NCBI RefSeq assembly: GCF_010668395.1
Contig: NZ_WUEY01000002.1
Coordinates: 1 to 64,000 of the forward strand
Length of the DNA stretch: 64,000 bases
Origin: Martinezella lusitana
Lineage (GTDB): Bacteria; Pseudomonadota; Alphaproteobacteria; Rhizobiales; Rhizobiaceae
Direction: 5' to 3'
Both the position numbers and the translations under genes were made by a program. The notes below the pieces were generated by a model. That model did no database searches, was not told the DNA's origin, and was given only the letters and a program-made list of their open reading frames with translations. This document shows positions 45,866-54,388 of this stretch, piece by piece (the first letter of the stretch is position 1; every line of letters begins with the position of its first letter).

Positions 45866-46783
45866 TCACGCCTGACCGGTGGCCGATTGGCGGCCGACCT
45901 GCCGTACCGTGTCGATGAAGGCTCTAAGTTTCGGCGCCAGCTCGGCGCGACGTGGGAAATAGAGAAAGAGACCTGCTTCCGTAACAGCATAATCGCTGAG
46001 GAGCTGGACGAGCCTGCCGGATGCGATCTCCGCTCGTACCAGGGCCTCGAAGACATAGGCGAGGCCGACCCCGGCCAGGGCCAGTTCGATCGCCGAATGC
46101 GATTCCGTGACGATTGCCCGGCCGTTGACGGTGACGGCCACGTCTCGTCCCTCCTCGACGAATTCCCATTGATAGAGACCGCCGGAGCGGATCAGCCGGT
46201 AGCCGACGCAATTGTGGCTGGAAAGTTCGGCGAGCGTGTTCGGCCGGCCGAAACGTCCGATGTAGCCGGGGGAGGCGACCACGATCGACTGGAAGGGTGG
46301 CGTGAGGCGCACGGCCACCATGTCCTGCGCGATCATTTCGCCGATGCGTATGCCGGCGTCGAAACCGTCGGCGACGATGTCGGTCAGCCGCTCGTCCGAA
46401 AAGATCTCCACCTCGACTTCGGGATAGCGGTCTGTCATGGCGGCGATGACGCGGGTGACCGCCAGCGGCAGGCAGACGCGCGCCGCATTGATGCGCAACA
46501 GGCCGCTCGGCCTTCCCTTGACGGCCTTGATGCGCTCGATGCGCTCATGAATGTCCTGCAGCGCCGGGGTGATGGTGCCGATCAGGCTCTTGCCGGCTTC
46601 GGTCAGCGCCACGCTGCGCGTCGTGCGCGCAAACAGTGGCTGCCCAAGCCTTTCCTCGACCAGTCGCACGGCATGGCTGACGGCCGATGCGCTCATGTTC
46701 AATTCATTCGCGGCCGCGGCAAAGCCTCCGCGGCGCGCCACGGCGGCGACAATGGGCAGATGTATCAGCAGGTCGCGATCCAT
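45866..46783 (-). CDS. LysR-family transcriptional regulator
   Basis: About 305 residues with the LysR helix-turn-helix at the N-terminus (VAAVARRGGFAAAANELNMSASAVSHAV) and a periplasmic-binding-like effector domain. The ATG at 46783 gives the usual LysR start; an ATG at 46801 would add six residues, and neither has a strong ribosome binding site. It is divergent from an aldo/keto reductase gene with a 140-base gap, the normal layout for a LysR regulator and its target. The inducer is unknown. Confidence 0.9.
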   Translation of the reverse strand: MDRDLLIHLPIVAAVARRGGFAAAANELNMSASAVSHAVRLVEERLGQPLFARTTRSVALTEAGKSLIGTITPALQDIHERIERIKAVKGRPSGLLRINAARVCLPLAVTRVIAAMTDRYPEVEVEIFSDERLTDIVADGFDAGIRIGEMIAQDMVAVRLTPPFQSIVVASPGYIGRFGRPNTLAELSSHNCVGYRLIRSGGLYQWEFVEEGRDVAVTVNGRAIVTESHSAIELALAGVGLAYVFEALVRAEIASGRLVQLLSDYAVTEAGLFLYFPRRAELAPKLRAFIDTVRQVGRQSATGQA

Positions 46784-46923
46784 TGCTGCAGCATATCGCA
46801 TAATGTGTGCGAATTAAATGACCTTATCGAAAGGATGGAAATCGGCGAACGTCGGCACTCCAAGCGCTGCGGGCTATCCGGACCATCGGAAGACGGCGCC
46901 GCATATCTCAGAGGAGCATGACG

Positions 46924-48030
46924 ATGAGCATGGAGTTTTACACGCTGGGCAATAGTGGGCTGAAAGTCACGCGGCTCGCCTTGGGTACGATGACCTTCGG
47001 CACGGAATGGGGGTGGGGGGCCGACAAGGACGCAGCGTGGGCCATCTTCAACGCCTATGTCGATGCCGGCGGCAATTTTTTCGATACTGCCGACGCATAC
47101 ACGGACGGCACCTCCGAGACGTGGCTCGGCGAGTTCATCGCCGAACGTGGCCTGCGCGACGACGCGGTGATTGCCACCAAATTCACCATGAACCTGACCG
47201 CGCGCACGCCGAACTCGGCCGGCAACGGTCGCAAGAACATCCTGCGCGCCGTCGAGGGCTCGTTGAAGCGGCTCAACACGGATCATATCGATCTCTATCT
47301 GCTGCATTGCTGGGATCGCCTGACGCCGCCGGAGGAGGTCATGCGAACCTTTGACGACCTCGTTCGCTCGGGCAAGGTGCGGCACGTCGGCCTGTCGGAT
47401 GTCCCCGCATGGTACGCCAGCCGTGCCCAGGCCGTGGCCGAACATCGCGGCTACGAGCCTATTTCGGTACTGCAGCTTGAATATTCGCTGGCCGAGCGGA
47501 ATATCGAAAACGAGTTCGTGCCGTTCGGCACGCGTTACGGCGCCGGCATCATGGCCTGGAGCCCGCTCGCCAGCGGTCTCCTCAGCGGCAAATATCGTCC
47601 CAGCGGCAAGGGGGAAATCTCCGGCCGGCTCGAAACCCTGCGCGGCTCGACCAATCCCGGCTTTCAGAAATTCAACGAGCGCAATTGGGCGATCGTGGCC
47701 GCGCTGGAGAAAGTGGCGTCGGAGCTTGGCCGCAGCATGGCGCAAGTGGCGGTCAACTGGGTCACGACCCAGCCTGGGATCGCCTCGATCATCGTCGGCG
47801 CCACGAGGCTGGAGCAGCTGAGGGACAATCTCGGCGCCCTGGATTTCGTGATACCGGCCGAACTACGCCGGCGCCTCGATGATGTCAGCGCCTTGCAGCC
47901 CACCTTCCCCTATTCCTTCTTCGGTCCCGAGATTCAGGGCAGCCTTACCGGTGGTCAGACGGTAGGAGGCAAGCCGGCGGGTTACTATCCGGATCTCAAT
48001 ATTTCCGGGAGCTTCGCCGGCGTCAGCTGA
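46924..48030 (+). CDS. Aldo/keto reductase
   Basis: The 368-residue protein is an NADPH-dependent aldo/keto reductase. The catalytic tetrad is visible: aspartate and tyrosine in FDTADAYTDG, lysine in VIATKFT and histidine in LYLLHCWD. The cofactor end IIVGATRLEQL is present. The C-terminus extends about 40 residues past the barrel. GAGGAG sits eight bases before the ATG at 46924; the ATG at 46918 is too close to it. Probably controlled by the divergent LysR regulator. Substrate unknown; such enzymes often detoxify aldehydes. Confidence 0.9.
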   Translation: MSMEFYTLGNSGLKVTRLALGTMTFGTEWGWGADKDAAWAIFNAYVDAGGNFFDTADAYTDGTSETWLGEFIAERGLRDDAVIATKFTMNLTARTPNSAGNGRKNILRAVEGSLKRLNTDHIDLYLLHCWDRLTPPEEVMRTFDDLVRSGKVRHVGLSDVPAWYASRAQAVAEHRGYEPISVLQLEYSLAERNIENEFVPFGTRYGAGIMAWSPLASGLLSGKYRPSGKGEISGRLETLRGSTNPGFQKFNERNWAIVAALEKVASELGRSMAQVAVNWVTTQPGIASIIVGATRLEQLRDNLGALDFVIPAELRRRLDDVSALQPTFPYSFFGPEIQGSLTGGQTVGGKPAGYYPDLNISGSFAGVS

Positions 48031-48196
48031 CCACCTCCCGATCGCAGCGACATGCCGGGAGCCACCGGCGTGTCGGCTTGAAATAAAGCGGATGCCTTGT
48101 TTCCTCCGGTTTCTGCTGCTACGGAGCCTGCCGTGGCTATTGATAGCCATGAAATCCGGTCGCAGCCCACCCGGTCAAAACAAGGGATCCTACATT

Positions 48197-48907
48197 ATGA
48201 AGACCATCGTCATCTGCTCCGGCGGATTGGACTCCGTTTCGCTCGCCCACAAGGTCGCAGCCGAACATCAGCTTATCGGACTTGTCTCCTTCGACTACGG
48301 CCAGCGGCATCGCAAGGAGCTGGAGTTTGCCGCAGCCTGCGCCAGCCGGCTCGGCGTGCCGCATCAGATCATCGACATCACCGCCATCGGCAAGCATTTG
48401 ACCGGCTCGGCACTGACCGACGACGTCGACGTGCCGGACGGGCACTATGCCGAGGAAACGATGAAGGCGACGGTCGTGCCGAACCGCAATGCCATCATGC
48501 TGGCGATCGCTTTCGGTCTTGCCGCCGCGCAAAAGGCGGATGTGGTCGCCGTCGCCGTTCATGGCGGCGATCATTTCATCTATCCCGATTGCCGTCCCGG
48601 CTTCATCGATGCCTTCCAGCAGATGCAGAACCATGCGCTCGAGGGCTATGCCAGCATTTCGCTCCATGCCCCCTATGTCACCATATCGAAGGCGGATATC
48701 GTCACGGACGGCGCGCGGCATCGAACCCCGTTTGCCGAAACCTGGTCCTGCTACAAGGGCGGCGCGCGCCATTGCGGTCGCTGCGGCACCTGCGTCGAGC
48801 GGCGCGAAGCCTTCCATCTCGCCGGCGTCGAGGATCCCACCGACTACGAGGATCCCGATTTCTGGGTATCGGCGACCGCGCGATTTTCGGCCGAGGAGGT
48901 CAAGTGA
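48197..48907 (+). CDS. queC: 7-cyano-7-deazaguanine synthase
   Basis: The 236-residue enzyme turns 7-carboxy-7-deazaguanine into preQ0 with ATP and ammonia. Evidence: the PP-loop VICSGGLDSVS at the N-terminus and the zinc-binding cysteine cluster in CYKGGARHCGRCGTC near the C-terminus. It is the first gene of queC-queD-queE and overlaps queD (TGATG). The ATG at 48197 begins the family's usual N-terminus; a longer open frame upstream is not needed. The product feeds queuosine tRNA modification. Confidence 0.96.
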   Translation: MKTIVICSGGLDSVSLAHKVAAEHQLIGLVSFDYGQRHRKELEFAAACASRLGVPHQIIDITAIGKHLTGSALTDDVDVPDGHYAEETMKATVVPNRNAIMLAIAFGLAAAQKADVVAVAVHGGDHFIYPDCRPGFIDAFQQMQNHALEGYASISLHAPYVTISKADIVTDGARHRTPFAETWSCYKGGARHCGRCGTCVERREAFHLAGVEDPTDYEDPDFWVSATARFSAEEVK

Positions 48908-49263
48908 TGTTCCGCATCACCAAGGAGTATCATTTCTCTGCCTCGCATCGGCTGGCGCACTTGCCGGACGATCATCAATGCGCCCGCCTGCATGGGCACA
49001 ACTACGTCGTCGTGGTGGAACTTTCGGCCAGGGAACTCGATGGGAACGGCTTTGTCCGGGACTACCATGAGCTGCAGCCGCTGAAGCGCTACATCGACGA
49101 TGAGTTCGATCACCGTCATCTCAATGATGTGCTTGGCCATGATCGCGTCACGTCTGAATGCCTCGCCAAACATTTCTATGATTGGTGCAAGTCGCGTTTG
49201 CCCGAAACATCGGCCGTGCGCGTCAGCGAAACGCCGAAGACATGGGCGGAGTACCGGCCATGA
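48907..49263 (+). CDS. queD: 6-carboxy-5,6,7,8-tetrahydropterin synthase
   Basis: The 118-residue protein converts dihydroneopterin triphosphate to 6-carboxytetrahydropterin, the step before QueE. The zinc histidines are seen in FSASHRLAH and LHGHNYVV, and the catalytic cysteine in HQCARLHGH. The ATG overlaps the queC stop and its own stop overlaps queE, so the three genes are translationally coupled. Confidence 0.95.
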   Translation: MFRITKEYHFSASHRLAHLPDDHQCARLHGHNYVVVVELSARELDGNGFVRDYHELQPLKRYIDDEFDHRHLNDVLGHDRVTSECLAKHFYDWCKSRLPETSAVRVSETPKTWAEYRP

Positions 49264-49988
49264 GCGAGGCGCGCATTCGCGTCAGCGAGATCTTCGGGCC
49301 GACGATCCAGGGCGAGGGGATACTGATCGGCCTGCCGACGGTGTTCGTGCGCACAGGCGGCTGCGACTACCGATGCGTGTGGTGCGACACGCTTCATGCG
49401 GTCGACAGCGACTATCGCGATCAATGGCAGCCCATGTCGGTGAACGAAATCTGGTCGGAGGTGAAAAGGCTTTCCGGCGGCAAGCCGCTGACGATATCCC
49501 TGTCTGGCGGCAACCCCGCGATCCAGCCGCTTGGCCCGTTGATCGCGCGCGGCCATGCGGAAGGCTATCGTTTCGCGCTGGAGACGCAGGCAAGCCTGGC
49601 CAGGGACTGGTTCGCCGCGCTTGATGTCTTGGTGCTGAGCCCGAAGCCGCCGTCAAGCGGCATGGTGACGGATTGGACAGCGTTTGAAGACTGTCTTCGC
49701 ATGGCGGGCGGCGAACCGCAGATCGCGCTGAAGATCGTCGTCTTCGATGATCTCGACTACGCCTACGCACGAGAGGCCGCCGCCCGCTATCCGGATCTGC
49801 CTCTCTATCTGCAGCCCGGCAATCACACGCCGCCGCCGGCCGATGCGGAGGATGCCACCGTCGACATGGATGGCATTGTCGAACGCATGCGATGGCTGGT
49901 GGACAAGGTCAGTGCCGACCGGTGGTTCGAGGCGAGGGTGCTGCCGCAGTTGCATGTGCTCGTCTGGGGCAACAAGCGCGGTGTCTGA
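49260..49988 (+). CDS. queE: 7-carboxy-7-deazaguanine synthase (radical SAM)
   Basis: The 242-residue radical SAM enzyme makes 7-carboxy-7-deazaguanine from 6-carboxytetrahydropterin. The cluster-binding motif is CDYRCVWC and the glycine-rich SAM segment is [10 protein letters not shown]. The N-terminus carries the usual FGPTIQGEG. It completes the preQ0 pathway after GTP cyclohydrolase; QueF and Tgt are not in the window. No intrinsic terminator is obvious before the convergent ArsR gene 23 bases away. Confidence 0.95.
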   Translation: MSEARIRVSEIFGPTIQGEGILIGLPTVFVRTGGCDYRCVWCDTLHAVDSDYRDQWQPMSVNEIWSEVKRLSGGKPLTISLSGGNPAIQPLGPLIARGHAEGYRFALETQASLARDWFAALDVLVLSPKPPSSGMVTDWTAFEDCLRMAGGEPQIALKIVVFDDLDYAYAREAAARYPDLPLYLQPGNHTPPPADAEDATVDMDGIVERMRWLVDKVSADRWFEARVLPQLHVLVWGNKRGV

Positions 49989-50011
49989 GTACGGTGCTCG
50001 TCGGCGCCGGG

Positions 50012-50407
50012 CTATTCCCTTTCGCCACGAGCGTCATCTGCGTCCACCGGCGGCTTGAGTTCGGCTTCGAAGATGTCGGCAAGCGTTCTCAATATCTGCT
50101 GAACGCCGGGGTGGTCGCAGGTATAGTATCTGAATTGCGCCTGGCGGCGGACCTTCACGATGCCTGAGTGATGAAGACGCGTCAGATGCTGGCTCAGCGC
50201 CGATTGCGATATTCCGAGCTTTCTGGCCAGACTGTTGACATCTTCCTCCCGGCCGGACAGGTGAATGCAGACCTCCAGACGCTTGGGGTTCGAGAGCTGG
50301 TTGAGAAGCTCTGCATGATAGATGAGACGCTCATCTTCTACGGTCTGATCTGAGGAATACATTGGCGCGGCCGATCGTTTATGGTTAATCTTTGGAGCCC
50401 CCGGCAT
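50012..50407 (-). CDS. ArsR-family winged-helix regulator (NolR-like)
   Basis: The 131-residue product contains an ArsR winged helix: NPKRLEVCIHL, then the recognition helix region LGISQSALSQHLTRLHHSG and the wing VRRQAQFRYYTC. Wording of NPKRL and SQSALSQHL recalls NolR, the rhizobial regulator of nodulation and other genes, but the rest differs and it should not be called NolR. Metal-binding cysteine motifs of classical ArsR are absent. An internal ATG at 50362 is an alternative start; neither has a clear ribosome binding site. The upstream region has TTGCAAAA twice, a possible autoregulatory site. Confidence 0.85.
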   Translation of the reverse strand: MPGAPKINHKRSAAPMYSSDQTVEDERLIYHAELLNQLSNPKRLEVCIHLSGREEDVNSLARKLGISQSALSQHLTRLHHSGIVKVRRQAQFRYYTCDHPGVQQILRTLADIFEAELKPPVDADDARGERE

Positions 50408-50656
50408 CGCGCGATAATAAACGCAAAAGTTGCAAAATTATGGTCGGAATTATTGCAAAACGTTGCGCCTTCGCGGAGCAAACGGACCTCCCAGTTAAGG
50501 TCGATCGCCACTGATCAACCTCTCCTATTTGATAGTTAGGGTCCTATTGTAATTTTGGAATATGTCGCGTCACAGGATTTGCAATTATTCTGTAACAAAA
50601 TCGAACGAACTGCCTTGTTTTTGTCCGTCTTTTGACATCGCACTGCTAATTAAGCC

Positions 50657-50690
50657 GGTTATCTTCCGTTGCAACGAACAGGAGGTAACC
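50657..50690 (+). promoter_or_regulatory. Hairpin sequestering the Shine-Dalgarno of the 67-aa gene
   Basis: GGTTATCTTC (50657-50666) can pair over ten bases, including two G-U pairs, with GGAGGTAACC (50681-50690). The second arm contains the whole AGGAGGT ribosome binding site up to the base before ATG. The 14-base loop begins with the self-complementary CGTTGCAACG. The design suggests translation that opens on a signal such as temperature or an antisense partner. Confidence 0.55.
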
Positions 50691-50894
50691 ATGACCCATA
50701 GGGACTTGACGATCGCCGAAGTTCTCAGAGACCCGCTGATCCGGCAGGTCATGCGCGCGGATCACATTTCCGTAACCGGATTGGCGGTTTTGCTGCAGAA
50801 CGCCGCGCGCAGACAGGATCTCGCCCTGTCCGCCAATCTCGCACCCGTGGCCCAGGCGGCTTCACATTCCATGCCACAGGCTGATCTGCGCTGA
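50691..50894 (+). CDS. 67-residue protein of unknown function
   Basis: A short gene with a near-perfect ribosome binding site (AGGAGGT at 50680-50686). The sequence is helical and basic at first (LTIAEVLRDPLIRQVMRAD), with an alanine-rich tail. No signal peptide or membrane segment. It resembles short uncharacterised proteins of rhizobia that share the DPLIRQVMRAD element, as far as I remember. It stands alone, converging with the SMP-30 gene. Its Shine-Dalgarno is inside a predicted hairpin, so synthesis is probably controlled after transcription. Confidence 0.65.
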   Translation: MTHRDLTIAEVLRDPLIRQVMRADHISVTGLAVLLQNAARRQDLALSANLAPVAQAASHSMPQADLR

Positions 50895-50968
50895 TCGCTT
50901 TGCAGGATGCGCTATGGCCACGCCATATCGCGGGCGATCCTGACAGCGCTAATCGATGTCGTGGCCTG

Positions 50969-51859
50969 TCAGAGCGCACCGCTCCGATTGAGCGAGATCG
51001 AATAGACGCTGGTTGTCGCCGTCATGAAGAGCCTGTGTTTGCCTCGGCCGCCGAAGCAAAGATTGGAGACGGTTTCGGGCACGAGAATTTTGCCCATGAG
51101 ATGACCGTCTGGCGCGATGCAGTGCACGCCGTCGGCAGCCGACGACCAGAGATTGCCGTCGCTGTCGAGGCGCATGCCATCGGCGCAGCCCGGCGAAATC
51201 ACATGAAACACCTCGCCGCCGGATAGCCGCCAGTTCTCGCCGACATTGAAGACGCGAATGTGCTGCGGATCGTTGCCGTGAATGCGGCCGGTATCTGCGA
51301 CATAGAGCTTCTTCTCGTCGGGGCTGAACGCGAGCCCGTTCGGGCAGTTGAAATCCGTCAGAATGGCGGAGATCGTGCCGGCCGGGTCGACACGATAGAC
51401 GTTGCACGGCAGTTCCTGCTCGCTTCTATGACCCTCATAGTCCGTCGCGATGCCGTAGTGAGGATCGGTGAACCAGATGGCGCCGTCCGAGGCGACGACG
51501 ACGTCGTTAGGCGAATTCAGGCGTTTGCCCTGATAGCTGTCGGCTATAACGGTGATCGATCCGTCATATTCGGTCCGCGTGACGCGCCTGCCGCCATGTT
51601 CGCAGCTGACGAGCCGGCCCTGGCGATCGCGCGTGTGGCCGTTCGAAAAATTCGAAGGGTCCCGGAAGACACTGATGCCGATGCCCGGTATCCAGCGCAT
51701 GATCCGATTGTTGGGAATGTCGGAAAACAGCAGGCAATTCAGATCGCCGAACCAGACGGGTCCCTCCACCCAGTCAAATCCCGTAGCGATTTGCTTGACC
51801 GGGGCATTGCCCAGGATGAATTTCCCGAAGGCCGGGTCCATGGTCTCGAAGAACGACAT
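50969..51859 (-). CDS. SMP-30/gluconolactonase family lactonase
   Basis: The 296-residue protein is a six-bladed propeller of the SMP-30/gluconolaconase/LRE type. Metal-site residues are seen in the glutamate of WVEGPVWFG, the asparagine of LNSPNDVVVASDG and the aspartate of ADGMRLDSDGN. The family hydrolyses sugar lactones to aldonic acids. GGGAGG precedes the ATG at 51859. It diverges from a GlcG-like gene, and a gluconate 5-dehydrogenase-like SDR lies beyond, so lactone opening followed by oxidation is plausible. No signal peptide. Confidence 0.88.
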   Translation of the reverse strand: MSFFETMDPAFGKFILGNAPVKQIATGFDWVEGPVWFGDLNCLLFSDIPNNRIMRWIPGIGISVFRDPSNFSNGHTRDRQGRLVSCEHGGRRVTRTEYDGSITVIADSYQGKRLNSPNDVVVASDGAIWFTDPHYGIATDYEGHRSEQELPCNVYRVDPAGTISAILTDFNCPNGLAFSPDEKKLYVADTGRIHGNDPQHIRVFNVGENWRLSGGEVFHVISPGCADGMRLDSDGNLWSSAADGVHCIAPDGHLMGKILVPETVSNLCFGGRGKHRLFMTATTSVYSISLNRSGAL

Positions 51860-51891
51860 TGTGACAATACCTCCCAGAAAGTTGCATCGCA

Positions 51892-51913
51892 GGATCGATC
51901 CGTTATCGATAAC
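51892..51913. promoter_or_regulatory. Two adjacent palindromes between divergent sugar-acid genes
   Basis: GGATCGATCC (51892-51901) is immediately followed by GTTATCGATAAC (51902-51913); both are perfect palindromes. The second has the GTTA-N4-TAAC arms and central CG typical of LacI-family operators, including the gluconate (GntR/IdnR) type. It lies in the 90-base gap between the SMP-30 and GlcG-like genes and could control both. No LacI-family gene is in the window. Confidence 0.5.
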
Positions 51914-51949
51914 CCACTCAAACGAATCCGCAAGTTGCGAGGAGAGTGC

Positions 51950-52369
51950 ATGAGCCATATTCTGACGTCGAGTGTCTTGAGCGACCAGGGAGTGATGACG
52001 CTCTTGACGGCGGCGATCGCCGCCGCGACCGAGATGGGGCAGCCGCAATGCATCGTCATCGTCGATCAATCCGGTGTGACGCTCGGCTCCTTCCGTATGC
52101 GCGGTTCGCGTTTCCAATCGCTGAAGAGCGCGCTCGCCAAGGCGCAAACGGCGGCGTCCATCGGCGCACCAAGCAATTCCTTGCCGGACCATGCGCGATT
52201 GCCACTGGCCGTCGCAACGCATGGCGGGATGACGGGATTGCGCGGGGGCCTGCCGATCCGCGTTGCCGGCACGCTCGTTGGCGGCATCGGTGTCGGATCC
52301 GGGTCAGGCGAACAGGATGAGCAGGTAGCGCTCGCGGCGCTGAGGGCAATCGGCGCCGATCTCGACTAG
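51950..52369 (+). CDS. GlcG/HbpS-like (DUF336) protein
   Basis: The 139-residue protein fits the GlcG/HbpS family: an N-terminal helix and ALAKAQTAAS, then GGLPIRVAGTLVGGIGVGSGSGEQDEQVA near the end. Family members occur beside glycolate, polyol or sugar-acid catabolic genes; HbpS of Streptomyces binds heme, but the role of most is unknown. GAGGAGAG precedes the ATG. It lies 108 bases ahead of the SDR gene and may be cotranscribed with it. Confidence 0.8.
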   Translation: MSHILTSSVLSDQGVMTLLTAAIAAATEMGQPQCIVIVDQSGVTLGSFRMRGSRFQSLKSALAKAQTAASIGAPSNSLPDHARLPLAVATHGGMTGLRGGLPIRVAGTLVGGIGVGSGSGEQDEQVALAALRAIGADLD

Positions 52370-52477
52370 ATTTGGCCCGCGCGTGAAATCCACCATTCGC
52401 GTTTTCCCGCGGCAGGGAATATTCCCGACTACACAAACACAATGCCGATCATTGGCGCAGTGAAGGAAGATGAAACG

Positions 52478-53236
52478 ATGTCTCTCGGTCTTTTTGATCT
52501 CAAAGGGCGCCGCGCTCTGGTGACGGGGTCTTCGCAAGGCATCGGCCTTGCGCTTGCCAGGGGGTTGGCCGCCGCCGGCGCTGAGCTGGTCCTTAACGGC
52601 CGCGACAAGGAAAAGCTTGCCAAGGCGGCGGATGGTCTCGACGGCAAGGCGCATGTCCTGGCATTCGATGCCACCGATCATGATGCCGCGCGGCAAGCCG
52701 TCGATACGTTCGAGGCCGAGACGGGCGCAATCGACATTCTCGTCAACAACGCGGGCATGCAGTACCGCGCGCCGCTCGAGGATTTTCCCGCTGACGCCTT
52801 CGAACGGCTGCTGCGGGCAAACATATCGAGCGTCTTCAATGTCGGCCAGGCCGTCGCGCGCCATATGATCAGGCGCGGCGCCGGAAAGATCATTAATATC
52901 GCCAGCGTGCAGACGGCGCTGGCCCGCCCGTCGATCGCTCCTTACACGGCGACCAAGGGCGCGGTCGGCAATCTCACCAAAGGCATGGCGACAGACTGGG
53001 CCAGGCATGGGCTGCAATGCAACGCCATCGCGCCCGGCTATTTCGATACACCATTGAACGCAGCCCTTGTCGCCGATGCCGATTTTTCGGCGTGGCTGGA
53101 AAAACGCACACCGGCCGGCCGGTGGGGCAGGGTCGAGGAATTGGTCGGTGCCTGCATCTTCCTCGCTTCTGACGCGTCCTCCTTCGTCAACGGCCATGTG
53201 CTTTATGTGGACGGCGGTATCACCGCCTCGCTCTGA
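52478..53236 (+). CDS. SDR oxidoreductase, gluconate 5-dehydrogenase-like
   Basis: The 252-residue short-chain dehydrogenase has the cofactor motif VTGSSQGIGLA, NNAG, and the catalytic serine (NIASVQ) and YTATK. The start LFDLKGRRALVTGSSQGIG and the APGYFDTPLN segment resemble gluconate 5-dehydrogenase (IdnO/Ga5DH), which interconverts D-gluconate and 5-keto-D-gluconate. Location beside an SMP-30 lactonase supports sugar-acid metabolism. The ATG at 52478 follows GAAGGAAG; an in-frame ATG at 52442 is weaker. Confidence 0.82.
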   Translation: MSLGLFDLKGRRALVTGSSQGIGLALARGLAAAGAELVLNGRDKEKLAKAADGLDGKAHVLAFDATDHDAARQAVDTFEAETGAIDILVNNAGMQYRAPLEDFPADAFERLLRANISSVFNVGQAVARHMIRRGAGKIINIASVQTALARPSIAPYTATKGAVGNLTKGMATDWARHGLQCNAIAPGYFDTPLNAALVADADFSAWLEKRTPAGRWGRVEELVGACIFLASDASSFVNGHVLYVDGGITASL

Positions 53237-53640
53237 TGGCCGGAAGTTCCTTCCGGAGCGTCTTTCGCCTCGGCGGCCCGGGCAATGCCGGGTCTGCCGA
53301 AGTCTGCGCACCGGCCCCGACGGGATCAACGCCCGACCGCACGAAACCTGCGAGCCGCTGAGCGGGTCGCGGATATCATGGTGTTGCGCAGTTAGACCGA
53401 TGCAGCGGTTTCATCGCTATTGATGATGCGATGCAGTTACGCCAGGCGGCTGTAGCGCTGAGGGAAATGGCACGGGTCATGCCATTTCCTGCTGCCGGGA
53501 TCGGCGTGGAGCCGGATCTTTTCCGGCCGGTCTCGATGATTGTCATCGGAAGCGAAACGGTTCTTCCGTCGTCCGGCAGCCTCCGGCGAAAATGAAGAGC
53601 ATGACGCTCTATCTTGCCATTATCGAGCGTTCAGATGCGG
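53237..53640. other. Intergenic region between convergent genes
   Basis: About 400 bases with no supported gene. The only structure I see is a perfect 10-bp hairpin, GGAAATGGCA (53463-53472) and TGCCATTTCC (53480-53489), without a T run. It may help end transcription from one side. Confidence 0.5.
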
Positions 53641-54051
53641 CTATTCGCCGACAGCGTTCACGATGCGGCAAAGGTTCTTGCTGACGCCCGGAGCGACTTG
53701 CCCCGCTTGCACGATGAACACGGCATCGACGCGGCTTCCTTTGCCGTTCTTGCGCACGACGACACGCAGGGTCTGCGGCCTGCCGGATCCGCTCGTTTCC
53801 TGTTGCGCGGTCAGCGTGCCGAGCTTCTTTTCCACGTTCACATCGACAAAACCTTCGGCGAGAACGGCGCGCGATACTTTGTCAAACGCGGCATTGGGAT
53901 TGATGGACGGAAACACCATCCACGTCTTGTAGGTGATGCCGGTAACCAAAGGAACGCCGCTGCTTTCATAATGATCCGAGCAGCCGTCAGCAAATGCCGG
54001 GGTCGTCGAAAGAAGGCCGAGAGCGAGGGCGCAAGCTATCCTTGTATGCAT
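53641..54051 (-). CDS. Small exported protein of unknown function
   Basis: The 136-residue product has a clear signal peptide (MHTRIACALALGLLSTTPAFA). A mature domain of about 115 residues follows, with cysteines near both ends (DGCSDHY and KNLCRIV), likely a disulfide. The middle (FDKVSRAVLAEGFVDVNVEKKLGTLTAQQE) looks like one alpha/beta unit. I do not recognise the family. It is monocistronic and lies next to the DhaL gene at 54389 without sharing an operon. Confidence 0.7.
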   Translation of the reverse strand: MHTRIACALALGLLSTTPAFADGCSDHYESSGVPLVTGITYKTWMVFPSINPNAAFDKVSRAVLAEGFVDVNVEKKLGTLTAQQETSGSGRPQTLRVVVRKNGKGSRVDAVFIVQAGQVAPGVSKNLCRIVNAVGE

Positions 54052-54388
54052 GATTTCATAGCCTCGTTGACAGTGGGGGAGACCGTCCAGGTCAATGCGA
54101 TGATGTTGATAATATCGAGCGGTGGGTGTGTCTATCGATTATTGCGCTCTCGAGTAGTGGAATTTTAGATGGAAAGCATGATCCACGTCCTGCAGGACGG
54201 TTGGCGAGAGAACTAGGTCGCTATCGCAGATTGACAATGATGCCCAAGGGCAATTTTCGCGCGGATTTTCCGGCATCTTCCCGCAGGCGAATTCGTTGTC
54301 GACTAAATCCGAGGCGGCGAAGCGCCGCGGCCGCAAGCTGGAACGAGTTTAAACCGCTACGGCGGCGATCTGACAATGCAGCGACAAT
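54052..54388. other. Intergenic region upstream of the small exported protein
   Basis: About 340 bases. The part next to 54052 is AT-rich (GATGTTGATAATATC) and probably carries the promoter of the small exported protein. The rest is GC-rich and ends the DhaL operon. I see no gene and no clear terminator. Confidence 0.5.

Noticed and set aside
48031..48196. preQ1 riboswitch upstream of queC
   Set aside because: I looked for the short stem-loop with an A-rich tail near the ribosome binding site and found no convincing match.
50012..50407. Calling the ArsR-type gene nolR
   Set aside because: Only the helix-turn-helix wording is shared; the ends and spacing differ, so the ortholog claim is not supported.
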